Below, piece after piece: positions 23,041-34,344 of a stretch of DNA of 64,000 nt. The stretch is taken from positions 53,859,695 to 53,923,694 of the forward strand of contig NC_012872.2 in assembly GCF_000003195.3 (NCBI RefSeq), read 5' to 3'. Each line of letters begins with the position of its first letter. Position 1 is the stretch's first letter. Both the position numbers and the translations under genes were made by a program. This DNA comes from Sorghum bicolor. Lineage: Eukaryota > Streptophyta > Magnoliopsida > Poales > Poaceae. The notes beneath the pieces were generated by a model that saw nothing but the letters and a program-made list of their open reading frames with translations, made no database searches and was not told the origin of the DNA.

Positions 23041-23774
23041 TATCAATTCCTCCAAATCTGTGATGCAAATAATGCTTTAGGCTTATGCTAAGGAGGAATT
23101 TAGTGGACATTCCAATTTTGTGGATAGTGAGTAGAAAATTGAATTATTAAAAGAGAAGAAGGTACAAGCTAGCGTCCACTGTTGATCCTTGGGTACCGGT
23201 CATAGCTAGGTAAGGGTCGGAATTTAGTGGACATGCAAATTTGTAGTTTTTTTGGTGGAACCTATTCACCAGTGCTAAGTTCGATGTTCATATTTTTCTA
23301 AATTTATTTTAGAATTTAATAGCGCTGTACTTTCAGTGGTAGGTGATATTTCCATCAATAACAAGGTGTCTATAGTGACTTCGTCAATTTCGAGATGTGC
23401 TGATATAGTCTTTCGAAGGTGTTCATAGGGGTAAGGTTTGTGTACGTATATTCATAGAGGTAAGTGTGTATGACTGTATATAATTGGAAAAAATAATGTA
23501 GAAAATTGGGTTATTAAGAGAGAGAAACTACAAGCTTCCAGTGTTAATGCCTGGGTATAGCAGCCAAAGTCGCAAAGACCCAATGAGATACTATGTATAT
23601 GAACGCCACCATCGACACATGTCATTAGCGTCTTCACTGCCAAGTTTATCAACTCTCGAGAGTTTGGTTCCCTGCCTCCACCTGCCATGCATTTCACAGG
23701 TGTGGTGTCGCCATAATATTTCTTGTCATGCATGGTTTGGTTGATGAGTACTAATATTTAGGCAACCATAAGTA
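23041..23774. other. Non-coding stretch with diffuse direct repeats
   Basis: Two blocks resemble each other: about 23133-23200 and 23493-23555 (GTAGAAAATTG, ACAAGCT, CTTGGGTA or CCTGGGTA). No gene is supported. Confidence 0.5.
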
Positions 23775-24035
23775 CTTCCTCCATCTACAGTAAGAAAGAA
23801 TGCAACTATAAGTTACGTGCTAGTTAAAGTAATTTACGTTTGAATAAGTTTCTAATGAACATTATTCACTTTTATAACTCTCAATCAATTTATTTTAAAA
23901 TACATTTCATAATTAATCTAATGTTATTTATTTAATAGTATAAACACTAATAGTTGTTTATTTATAATTGGTAAAATTTAAGATACTAAAATATGACATT
24001 GTGCTAGAATTACATTCTTTCTTAGATGGAGGAAG
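23775..24035. mobile_element. Stowaway-type MITE, 261 bp
   Basis: Ends CTTCCTCCATCTACAGTAAG and CTTAGATGGAGGAAG form terminal inverted repeats and are flanked by TA on both sides. The interior is AT-rich with no ORF. Confidence 0.75.
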
Positions 24036-24440
24036 TAAGACGCAACTTCATTATTCTCACCAAATTTCAGTGTGCCTATTTTCTCCATCACAATTTGTTG
24101 TGCCGATTTTCTCCTTAACAAGTGTAGCATCCCGCTCCTGAAAGTGATGACTGAAATCCAAACAATTAGAAGGTGTGTATAAAAATCAAAATTAGGTGAA
24201 AACAATGAGTAATCACTGTAGTCCTGAACTTTAATCCCCAGAAGTTCAAATAAAGGGTTTATTTGGCTCATGTCGCTACTCGTGAAGCCATAGCTGTGGT
24301 CGCGCGCACAAGTTCACATTTGGTGAGAAAATCAGTTCAGAATTTTGTCCAGAAATAAACAACACCAAAATAAACTAGGTATCTAAGTAAAATACAGTGC
24401 ACCACAAGTTTGGATCACGATCGAAGTAAACACTGGCTAA

Positions 24441-27400
24441 GGTTAGAGGGCTGCTGAACTACTGGTTTTACTTACTGGTGTTTATGCTTGCCCTTAATAT
24501 TATGGCTGTGATAAGCATGAAAATGATAGAAAGTATGATCTGCAACAACCAAATCTTGATCCATGAACAACCATAGTCAACGATTGTGGAAGATTCTGTG
24601 CTGGAATGTAAGGGGAATCAATTCTGATGAAAAGTGGAATCCCATAAGGGACACCATCACTGAAGCTGGATGTGACGTTTTCTGTTTTCAAGAAACCAAA
24701 AGACAAACATTTAATTCTGAATTCCTCAGAAAGTTCAGCCCATATAGCTATGACGCTTTTGAATTTCTCCCCTCAGTCGGTGCCTCTGGAGGCCTCATCA
24801 CTGCTTGGAAAAGTAACGTCTTTAATGGTCAGTTGGTCTTTCAGAATGGCTTTTCTATCACGGTTAAATTGACCGCTAAGCACAATGGTGACACATGGTT
24901 CCTAACAAATGTTTATGGACCCTGCACACAAGATGCCAAGAGGGACTTCATTCAGTGGCTCAAACAGTACAACACCTATGAAAACGATAATTGGTTGATA
25001 GTTGGGGACTTTAATTTCCTTAGAAAGCCAGAAAACAGAAACAAACCTGGAGGGGACATCAATGAGATGCTAATGTTCAATGATGCTACCAGCTCCCTAG
25101 GATTGGTTGAATTACCCTTGTATGGAAGAAAATATACCTGGACAAACAAGCAACCTTCACCTCTGCTGGAAAGGCTTGATTGGTTTTTTACTTCAAGCAC
25201 CTGGACTACAAATTACCCTGCCACATCAGTTAGTACTCTGGTCATGCAAACGTCTGATCATTGGCCTTGCAACATAACCATCTCAACCTCAATTCCAAGT
25301 GGGAAAGTTTTCAGATTTGAAAATTATTGGATTCAACATCCATCCTTCCTCCAGATTGCACAACAAGGATGGGAGGAAGTTAGTACTCAGCATGACAAAG
25401 CAAAAAGGTTCACTGCTAAATTCAAGAATATGAGAAAAGTCTTAAGGGCATGGCAACAGAATCTCTCTGGTCTCAAAAGAAACATTGAAAATGTCAAAAC
25501 AATCCTCTCACTATTGGAGATTATTAAAGAATCAAGAGACCTCACTATTGCAGAGTGGAACTTTAAAGAAGTGCTGAAATCAAAGTTGAACCAGCTTCTT
25601 GACCAGCAAAGAGCGTACTGGAAACAAAGAGGTAAAGTCAGATGGGTAAAGGAAGGAGATGCAGGAACTAAGCTTTTCCATGCATGTGCAACTATCAAGC
25701 ATAGAAGCAACCTAATTGCTTAGTTGCAGAAGAGTAATGGAGAAGTTGTTCTAAGCCACGTCGAAAAAGAGAAGATCCTATGGGAAGCCTTCAAAGATAG
25801 ATTGGGACAGTCAGAATTCTCTGCAATGACTTTCAACCTGAGTTTCTTCATAGAAAGCACCCCAGATTTAGATTGCCTGGAAACCCCTTTCATAAGGCAA
25901 GAAATTGACTTGATAGTCAAATCCTTGCCAAATGACAAAGCCCCAGGACCTGATGGCTTTAATAATGAATTCATCAAGAGATGCTAGAGCTTCATCAAAG
26001 AGTATTTCTATGATCCATGTTCAGCCTTTCAGGAAAACTCAGTTTGTCTACAAAGTATAAATGACTCCTACATCACTTTAATCCCTAAAGTTGATGATGC
26101 TTTGCTTGTAGGGGATTTCAGGCCAATATCTCTCTTAAATTGCTCCATCAAATTGATAACCAAGCTCCTAGCCAATAGACTACAAAATGTGATCCTTGAC
26201 TTAGTTCACCAGAATCAGTATGGCTTTATCAGATCAAGGACCATACAGGACTGTCTAGCATGGTCGTTTGAATATCTGCATCTGTGTCATTGCTCAAAAA
26301 AGGAAATTGTGGTTCTCAAGCTTGACTTTGAAAAGGCCTTCGATAGAATTGAGCACAAGGTTATCCTAGACATCCTGCTGCACAAAGGTTTAGGACAGAA
26401 ATGGATCTCGTGGATAGATGCAATCCTCAAATCTGGAACATCTGCAGTGCTGCTAAATGGTGTCCTAGGAAAAACCTTCCACTGTAAGCGTGGGGTGAGG
26501 CAGGGGGATCCTCTTTATCCTCTACTTTTTGTCTTAGCTGCTGATTTGCTGCAATCAATTTTGAATAAAGCAAAAGAGATGAATCTCCTCAGACTCCCAA
26601 TTCCTGCTCCGAGCCCTGATTTCCCAGTAATCCAGTATGCAGATGATACTCTAGTGGTGCTGGAAGCCTCAGCGCAGCAACTCTTCTTCCTCAAAGGTGT
26701 CCTCTAATCATTTAGTGATTCCACCGGTTTGAAAATTAACTACAGCAAGTCTATGATGGTGCCCATTAACCTGAACTCTGAAAGGTTAAATCATTTGGCC
26801 AGAACCTTTGGTTGTCAGACTGGCTCCTTCCCCTTCACATACTTAGGACTACCTCTAGGGCTTACCAGACCAAAAGTTGATGAGTTCCTTCCACTAATCA
26901 GCAAATGTGAGAGAAGACTAAGTTACATATCTCCCTTTCTCAATCAGGCAGGAAGGCTGCAGCTAACCAACTCAGTCCTATCAGCTCTACCAACATACAC
27001 TATGTGTTCCATAATGTTGCCTAAAACAGTGATAAAATAAATAGATAAATATCGTAAACACTGTCTGTGGAGAGGAGCAGAAGCAAATACAAAAAAGATA
27101 GCAAAAGCAGCCTGGCCAGTTGTCTGCACCCCCAAAGATGAAGGGGGGCTGGGAGTCATTAATATCCAAACTCACAACGAAGCTCTAATTCTCAAACATC
27201 TGCACAAATTTTATAACAGGTGCAAACTACCTTGGGTGGATTTGATTTGGGACAAACACTACAGAAATGGAAAGTTTCCAAACATCTCCTCTGCAAAGGG
27301 CTCCTTTTGGTGGAGAGATGCTCTCAAACTCTTGGGTAAATATAAAGGACTCACAAGTGTCTCCATTGGAAATGGGCAGACTTGTCTCTTGTGGGATGAT

Positions 27401-28375
27401 CTTTGGAATGGCCAAGTTTGGAAAATTCAATTCCCTGAGCTATACTCCTATGCAAAAAAATAAAAGGATCTGCATTAGCACAACTCATAATGTGCATATT
27501 ATGCATGATCTCTTCAACTTGCCGATGTCTGTTGAAGCCCATGCCCAGCTGCAGGAATTCCAGCTAGAGCTGTCAAGCCTTGCCATCAGTGAAATGAATG
27601 ACAGTTGGAACTATATCTGAGGGTCTCCATAATTTTCATCCTCAAAGGCTTACATTGCCTTAACTGGTCATGCTCAGCCTGTACCAATCTTTAAATGGAC
27701 CTGGAAAACCTCTTGCCAAGGAAAGCATAAAATATTCTTCTGGCTTGCCCTCAGAGATAGATTAAGCACCAGAAATATGATAAGAAGAAGAGGAATGTTC
27801 CTGGAAACATACCAATGTGTGTTATGCCAGCATCCCCCAGAAGAAACTGTCATGCACCTTCTCTTCTATTGTCCCTTCGCCAAAGATTGCTGGAGCACAA
27901 TGGGCTTCACTTATGCTAATCACCTGACAATTCCACAAATCTTTCAGGCCTGGAAATCTAAACTGCAAGTGGAATTCTCCTTGGATATCTTCATCATCTG
28001 GTGCTGGGTTATCTGGATGGTTAGAAACAATGTTATCTTCAGAAATGGAGTCCCCTCAGTTTCTAATTGCAAAAGGATTTTCACCTCTGAGATACTATTG
28101 CTTCTCCACAGAACTAAATCAAGAACTACCCCCTCTTAGAAACATGGATCAATGTGAATTTGTAACACCATGGGCTTGCTTTCTTTCTTTCTTTCTTTCT
28201 TTTGATGTACCCTGATCCTCTTTTACCCCATTTGTGGCTTCTTAGCTGCTTTAGGCTCACCTTTTGTTTTTTCCTTTAAAATGCTCTTCTGTAAACTTGT
28301 CTATTATTTTTTTATATATTGATTCACAGTAGGAGCCACTGGCTCCTCCTGATTCTTCAAAAAAAAGGTTAGAGG
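24441..28375 (+). mobile_element. 5'-truncated L1 LINE with 11-bp target duplication
   Basis: AAGGTTAGAGG occurs at 24441-24451 and again at 28365-28375, directly after an oligo(A) run (about 28359-28366). Between them lies ORF2 with endonuclease, reverse transcriptase and zinc region, then a 3' UTR with a CTTT microsatellite (28179-28203). ORF1 is absent, so the copy is 5'-truncated just upstream of ORF2 (body about 24452-28364). Target duplication plus poly(A) is the signature of target-primed reverse transcription. Confidence 0.9.
24563..28139 (+). pseudogene. L1 ORF2: AP endonuclease and reverse transcriptase, broken
   Basis: The endonuclease occupies the first 250 or so residues (ILCWNVRGINSD at the start, VGDFNFLRKP in the middle, SDHWPCNI near 25255). 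The RT follows with APGPDGF near 25942, [10 protein letters not shown] near 26325, [11 protein letters not shown] near 26500 and YADD near 26636. The C-terminal zinc region CVLCQHPPEETVMHLLFYC is at about 27814-27870. Nonsense codons occur at 25721, 25985, 26705, 27038 and 27618. An A-run at 27454-27460 coincides with a shift from frame 2 to frame 3. Not functional as it stands. Confidence 0.9.
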
Positions 28376-28385
28376 ACAACCTTTG

Positions 28386-28870
28386 CTAGCGTGCACTCCT
28401 ACTATACATGGTGTGTGATTCTGTCTCTTCTTTTTTTTCGTCCTCGGTAACCACATGTTCATCTTCTCTGCCAATATTATGCAATAAGGACCTTCTTAAG
28501 CTATTGTGTGGGTTTTTAACGTGCAATAGCTTAATAAAGATCATTATAGCATATAATATTGGCAATTTAAGAGTGAAGCCTAATAATGTTTGAGTGAGAC
28601 TAGGCATCGCTTGAAGCCCTAACAGTGAAGCGAACCAAGCCGCCCATGCAAAGCTGCAATTGCAAAACAAGTGCATATCGTCTTCTGGATTAGAACAACA
28701 GGAGCAAGAACTATCAACATCCAATAATTCTATGAATCCTACAAGCAGTTCCTATAGCAAATCTAAAAAGCCTCTATGCAAATGTTTTGACATGAGGTTG
28801 GATAGCCATGTCCGCCCAAACTTGCCGAAGATTTTGGATGACCTACACAGGTATGTAAGCATTATTGGAA
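28386..28870 (-). mobile_element. LINE zinc-region (zf-RVT) relic
   Basis: The minus strand reads CSCCSNPEDDMHLFCNCSFA near 28660-28710, which is the cysteine-histidine region at the C-terminus of plant LINE ORF2, preceded by WLSNLMSKHLH near 28790. No other LINE part remains. Confidence 0.6.
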
Positions 28871-28879
28871 GAACATGTA

Positions 28880-29135
28880 CTCCCTCCATATCGGATTTAG
28901 AAGTTATTTTAGACAAGGTTGAGTCAAACATTGCGAATATAAATCATTAATAACTTTTAAATTAATGAGTTTGCAGATGTGAAAATTGTATGAATATATT
29001 TGTCTTAAAAATACTTTCATAAAAGTGTACATATTATCATTTTTCTAAATATTTTTATAAAAATAAAATGTCAAAGTTATGTTTTGTAGACCATGACGTT
29101 GTCCTAAACGACTTTTAAATCCGATATGGAGGGAG
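28880..29135. mobile_element. Stowaway MITE, 256 bp
   Basis: Terminal inverted repeats CTCCCTCCATATCGGATTTA and its complement near 29120-29135. The left flank is TA; the right flank is CA, a likely mutated TA. The same family is interrupted at 58662-58759. Confidence 0.85.
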
Positions 29136-29842
29136 CACGAATGGAGGACTCGAGGTGTTCCAGCAGAAAATATCAGGGTCATCACTGGAAGTAAAGGAAT
29201 TTACAAAAGAGTTTCCATGGTTTCTTGTCCAAGCACAATTGCAATTTTTGTTCATCCCAGCCAAAGATCACAATCCTTGTCTGGAATAGAATAAGAAGAT
29301 TGTTCGTCTCTCGTTCCAAGTAGGTATAAGGTCTTCCGCAGTGTGTTCTAAGAGTGATGCCCAAAAGTAGAAAGAGAGTGTTTGGGCATCACTCCAAACA
29401 CTACAGGTAGTGATGTTTATTTGAAGTGAAGCCAGTAAAGAAGAGAGCAACGCATATAGATTTGCCGATGCCCAAACCATAAAATATATTAATTTTACTG
29501 TAGCAAAAGGGGGACACCAGCAATCAAAAGGGCACCGTGCGTACATGTCTGCGAGTGAACCAGAGAGCGAAAATAAATGTTAGCATTTTATATGACATGG
29601 GTTACAATAAAACTAGATAGCGCCGGTGCCAAAAGTTTCTTGCACTACAGCTCGTTTAGCATCGGTGCTCAATTCTAGTTGTGGGGCCGTATATTTTGGA
29701 GCATCACTGCCACACTGCAAAAGGTCTAAGGCCTTCCGCAGTGTGGGAGCGTTGCCAAAAAAAGTGAGCCCAAGCACAGGATTAAGCAGCGGCACCCAAC
29801 AGGCTATAGTGTAGAAAATGTTCGGCACTAATGCCATCTGAC

Positions 29843-30121
29843 TGTAACATTCCGCCTCTACGAGGTCGGGCCCGCTTACATCTGGCAGCTTTTTTAGGAC
29901 ATAGTTAGCCCCCACAAACCAACACTAGTCTTTTCTGCACACTTTGTCCTCACTCGTGCGCACCCGGGAAGTACTTCCCGGTCGGTCACCCATCACTAAA
30001 TTTCTCTAGGCCAAACACGCTTAACTTTAGAGTTCTTTAGAGATGGGCTTCCGAAAAAAAAGTTGCAACTTATTGATAGAGTCTCGTATTAATCCTATTA
30101 AGCCCTGGGCCAGATGTTACA
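29843..30121 (-). mobile_element. Solo LTR of a Cassandra TRIM
   Basis: On the minus strand the LTR begins TGTAACATCTGGCC at 30121 and ends GGAATGTTACA at 29843. CTGAC flanks both sides (29838-29842 and 30122-30126), a perfect 5-bp target duplication. It carries a 5S rRNA-like segment, the hallmark of Cassandra elements. No second LTR or internal region is present, so it is a solo LTR left by recombination. Confidence 0.9.
29952..30053 (-). ncRNA. 5S rRNA-like sequence inside the Cassandra LTR
   Basis: The minus strand reads CCCATCTCTAAAGAACTC, AGTTAAGCGTGTTTGG and GATGGGTGACC...GGGAAGT in the order found in plant 5S rRNA, covering most of the internal promoter. The 5' and 3' parts diverge, so this is a retrotransposon-borne homologue, not a ribosomal gene. 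Transcription by RNA polymerase III is known for Cassandra LTRs and only inferred here. Confidence 0.8.
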
Positions 30122-31988
30122 CTGACATCGCTGGGACCTAGACTGACTAAAAATATCTCTCACTCACTCACTCACTTCTCTGTCCAGTTCATTTGTGGTG
30201 CACAGTGATTTAATATATTCTATTCGTTGGGCGCCAATGAATCTACATTCACCATTTCACTGTTTTTCTAGATTTGCTCCTACTAAGCGCTACTACCTGC
30301 GGTGTTTATTTTTAAGCATCACCTTCCAGAGCACCCTGCGGAGGGCCTAATGGGCCTGCGCCAAACCCACTTCCAACATTTGGCCCACGGCGGAAGGCAG
30401 CACGAGACCCTAGGGCCCCACCGCCTACTTTGAGTTGAGGAGCCAATAATCCCCAAATCCAAACCCTCTCATGGCCAAGATGACGGAGACCTTCCAGAGA
30501 ATCATGGGCGCGTTCCCCTGCCTCCACCCAACTCCGTCCAACCTCTCCCCCGCCGCTGCCGCGACCCCGGACCCGACGGCGTGGACCGCATCATCCCCCT
30601 CCCCGACGATATCCTCCGTAACGTCGTATCCCGCCTCCCCGTTCGCGACGCCGCGCGCACCGCCGCTCTCGCCTCCCGCTGGCGCGCCGCCCCACTCGTC
30701 CTCCGCGACGCAGACCTCCTCGTCTCCTCCTCCGACGAGCGCTAGCGTCCCGACGCCGCCGTCGGCTGGATCCTCGCCGACCACCCACCCGGGCCCCTTC
30801 CGCAAGGTCTCCCTCACCCACTCCACTGCTCGTTTACGTCGCGCGAGCGCGAGCTCGGTGAATGGGCGCGCCTCCTCGCCGACAAGGGCGTGCACGACCT
30901 CGTCCTCTTCCACAATCCAGCCCCGCCTACTTGTTCGGCACTGCGCCTCCCCGCCGACATACTCCGGTGCGCCTCGCTCCACCGACTCTCCCTCGGAGTC
31001 TGTACGTTCCCGGATACCACGGGCACGCCCCGCGGCCCCGACGTCTACTCTTTCCCAACCTCAAGGAGTTCAGCATGTTAACCGCCAACATGAGTGAGCA
31101 CGACCTCAAGCACATGCTCGCCTGCAGCCCCAAGCTCGAAACTCTGGCCCTCATCATCAGCAGAATGCCCAGACGCATCCGCCTCAGTGACCAAAGCCTC
31201 AAGTGCGCATGCTTCTCTGGAGTGGTTTGGCAGATGAGCTCGACGTGGTGGATGCCCCGTGCCTGGGCCGGCTTATCCTGTGGGGGGAACTGCTGGTGAT
31301 GGTGGTCGTATGACGCTCAAGATTGATCGTGCTGCACCCAAGACTTCACCAACTGCAGATTGGCGAAACCATCATCAATGTACTAGTAGTACCTTTCATC
31401 TCTTTCAGTATTGAAGTTTGAACTACCTGTTTCAGCCTTTGATTCTCCTTCAGTACTGAAGTTTGATCTACCTGTTTTGTTAACATTCCCCATTTCCTTC
31501 TTGCACGTTGGAATGCAGGCTCAGACAAAGGCGAGCCCAAGTTGCTCTGTCCCAAGCATCAAGATCTTGGCTTTACAGCTGAATTTTGCTATTTTCAAGG
31601 ATGTCAGTATGGTAACCAGCTTCCTCAGATGCTTTCCCAACGTTGAGACGCTGCACATTCAGGTGACTTTTCGCACATTCATTCAGTTGTCATTTGCTAA
31701 TCACATAGCTGGGTTCCTCACTGATGTTGCAGTCTCCTAGAGGTGGTGAAGCCATGCCACTGGCTGGCACAATACCAAGTTCTGGCAGGAGGTCCATCCT
31801 ATCAAATGTTTAAAATCAAACGTCAAGAAAATTGTCATCCATGAATTTCAGGGGGACGCAAGCGAGTTTAGATTCATCAAGTTCATTGCCAAGCGAGCGA
31901 GGAAGTTGCAGGTTCTGGTGCTTATGTTGACCAAAGAAAATTTTGATTCAGCAGGTGAGGCTGGTAAAGTGAAATGCCAACTGGACTC

Positions 31989-32231
31989 AAACTTGTTTAG
32001 TTCTAAAATTTTTTGCAAAATAGACGCCGTAGTACTTTCGTTTGTATTTGACAAATGTTATCCAATTATAGACTAAATAGGCTTAAAAGATTTGTCTCGT
32101 AAATTACAGGTAAAATGTGCAATTAGTTTTTATTTTTGTCTATATTTAATGTTCCATGCATGTGCCGAAAGATTCGATATGACGGAGAATTTGAAAAATT
32201 TTGCAAATTTTTTTGGAAACTAAACAAGGCC
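31989..32231 (+). mobile_element. Tourist MITE copy B, in F-box pseudogene exon 3
   Basis: Ends AACTTGTTTAGTT (decayed from GGCCTTG...) and AACTAAACAAGGCC. The interior matches copy A (6539-6769) in the same orientation. The flanking triplets no longer match, in keeping with the decayed left end. Confidence 0.75.
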
Positions 32232-32285
32232 AAAGGTTCATGGGCTACTGAAGGATGTCAGGTGTTGGTGGTGGGGCCTAACTTA

Positions 32286-32531
32286 GGCCTTATTTAGTTC
32301 AACCCCAAAACTAAAAACTTTTCAAGATTCTCCGTCACATCAAACCTTGCGCCATATGCATGGAGCATTAAATATAGATGAAAACAAAAACTGGTTGCAC
32401 AGTTTGTCTATAAATAATCACGAGATGAATCTACTAAGCCTAGTTACTCCATGATTGGACAATGTTTGTCAAATAAAAACGAAAGTGCTACAGTATCAAA
32501 ATCCAAAAACTTTTTGGATCTAAACAAGGCC
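32286..32531 (-). mobile_element. Tourist MITE copy C, in F-box pseudogene exon 3
   Basis: Ends GGCCTTATTTAGTT and ATCTAAACAAGGCC, flanked by TTA on both sides (32283-32285 and 32532-32534). The interior is the reverse complement of copies A and B. Taking out the element and one TTA rejoins the F-box tail in frame. Confidence 0.85.
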
Positions 32532-32600
32532 TTAGATTACTCGTGGAGCTTCGCTAAAGCATCTTTCTATCAGTCAAAGACCCATTTTGGTAATAGTCTT

Positions 32601-33967
32601 GAAGGTGGCTACATATTTCATGGTGTTAAACCTTGAAGGGAAAGGATTTACTTGTAATTCTGTTTTGCTATGTATACATCTACTTCATGGAGCTCTTTTT
32701 AATTTGTTGGCATTTCTTTTATGGAGGTAGGTGTTTCAACTAGCATGAATAGCAGTGAGCATTGAAGTTAATAGCGCTCTATGTTCACTCAGAAAGCTTT
32801 TAACATGTTATCTAATATTTTTGGCCGTCACCATTCCATTGTTTGATGTGATCTCCCCCTCTTCTATGTGTAAATTAATGTTAGGCAATTGCATTGCTTG
32901 GTGTCTTTGTTGTTATGATCCCGTTAAAAAATGTTCCATTGCTCAGTTGGTAGCATGTTCAGCCTGCTGATTGTTCTCACTGGTTTAATCATTATCATGA
33001 CCTGACTTATGTCTTTCATTTGTCACATGAATTACTTATGGCCCTTTGTGAACTCTAATTCTCCTACTATGATTCTATCTTGTGGCATTTACACAATTCC
33101 AAGCTATCAGCTGATGACTCATTCTGTGTTGATGATGAAGTTTTTACTAATGATTTGTAGCTTTGGTAGCATGCTACTGATTTCAATAGATATTCCTGAC
33201 CAGTATTTTGACAGTTGACATGCTGTGTAATTAGGTTCACATTTGACCAAAATTTTGCGTGAGAGATTAGGAGGAGGCTTTCCTTACACAGGTAACTGGC
33301 CTTGTGCCGCTGCGCTGATCAAAGTGAAGTACTATATACACTTGAGCAGGGGAGTAGAATTTACGACAGGTCTGGTAAATAAATCAAGTTTGTCTGCCTA
33401 AAATAGTGCAAAGTGTGAGAACTGTGCTCGTCTGGAACACCTGTACAGTTTGACTTTCAGTAGAATAGGGAGATGATGTGAGTGCAAATGTGTAATGTGC
33501 ATACCTATGTTAAGGAACACATCTTATCCAATGGGTAGGTTTTTTCTTCAGTTTCCTATAATATGCATGCCTAAAATCCTGATTTTTCGCAAGTTTATAC
33601 ATCCATGAAAAATCACAAATTTCAAAGACTTTTAGTTACTTAAGTAAAACCTAAAATCTTGTTGGTTACTGACAAGATTAGATGTTTGAAATGTGATAGT
33701 AAAAAAAACCATCTAGTTGCGTTTGGTTTCCTTGTTGGCCCTGTATGGTTCATAGAATCGAATGAAGAATTGGGACCTAGAATTAGAGAAGCTGGACGCA
33801 CAACGTAATTTGAATTAGGAATGGATATCTAATTAACAAGCTAGCCGATCATGTTATGGCGGTTTGTTTCAGGAGCTCTTGATCCAGCTGTTGCGGATGC
33901 TACCTTTACCTTGCAGCGCAGAGCCGCCCTTGGATGATGACGGCAGCCTCTTATTAACACACGACTT
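32601..33967. other. Non-coding stretch after the F-box pseudogene
   Basis: Probably the old 3' region of the pseudogene followed by unrelated sequence. No ORF with a recognisable domain. Confidence 0.5.
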
Positions 33968-34344
33968 GTTTCGATTAGGGATGGCAACGGGCCGGGGTGG
34001 CAGGGTCGGATGGAGCGCCTGCAGACCCACACTCGAGACCCAGCAATCAAACCTGCCCTGGCCCCAAATTATCTTTCGGGTGAAAATCCTCACCCGAACA
34101 CTGAACCCATCGGAGTCCCCGAAACCTGAGTGAAGATAGCACTCGCTGATGAGATAAGGTTTTGTTGCAGTCTTGCAATGTAGGCGCCCCTAAACATAGG
34201 GGGTCACCAACTCGTTGTCAGACACCAAGGGCTTAGCAACGCCCATATAGGAACGTAGTGTCTCGCCAAGTCGCCATCTCTACCCACCAACCGTGTAGGG
34301 GCACCGGGACAAGACCCACTAACTACCGGTGCATAAAGGGGTTG

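Larger units (their letters stand above)
29136..30300. other. Unassigned repetitive region around the Cassandra LTR
   Basis: CTTCCGCAGTGTG occurs twice exactly 400 bases apart (29333 and 29733), and a reversed form (CCCTGCGGAGGGCC) lies near 30338. This suggests a non-autonomous DNA element, but I could not find its ends. The minus-strand frame at 29613-29915 spans the Cassandra boundary and is unlikely to be a gene. Confidence 0.4.
30471..32600 (+). pseudogene. F-box/RNI pseudogene (copy 2), interrupted by two MITEs
   Basis: The F-box is readable in one frame (DRIIPLPDDILRNVVSRLPV near 30584-30643), but the upstream ATG at 30471 is in a different frame. A TAG follows at 30743-30745, and later parts need more frame changes (CASLHRLSLGVCTFPDTTG near 30970-31025, then HDLKHMLACSPKLETLAL). 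Exon 2 is intact at 31519-31662: 144 nt, GT-AG borders, RCFPNVETLHIQ at its end. Exon 3 starts at 31733 and contains KFWQEVHPIK and FRFIKFIAKRARKL. It is then split by Tourist MITEs at 31989-32231 and 32286-32531, and its tail resumes with SWSFAKASFY. It is a paralogue of the genes at 17931 and 48077 and no longer codes for a whole protein. Confidence 0.85.

Noticed and set aside
29952..30053. Genuine 5S rRNA gene
   Set aside because: Only the middle part matches and it lies inside an LTR with TG/CA ends and a target duplication.
30425..31202. Several frames over the F-box pseudogene taken as separate proteins
   Set aside because: The real F-box signal moves between frames; the individual frames are artefacts of frameshifts and GC content.
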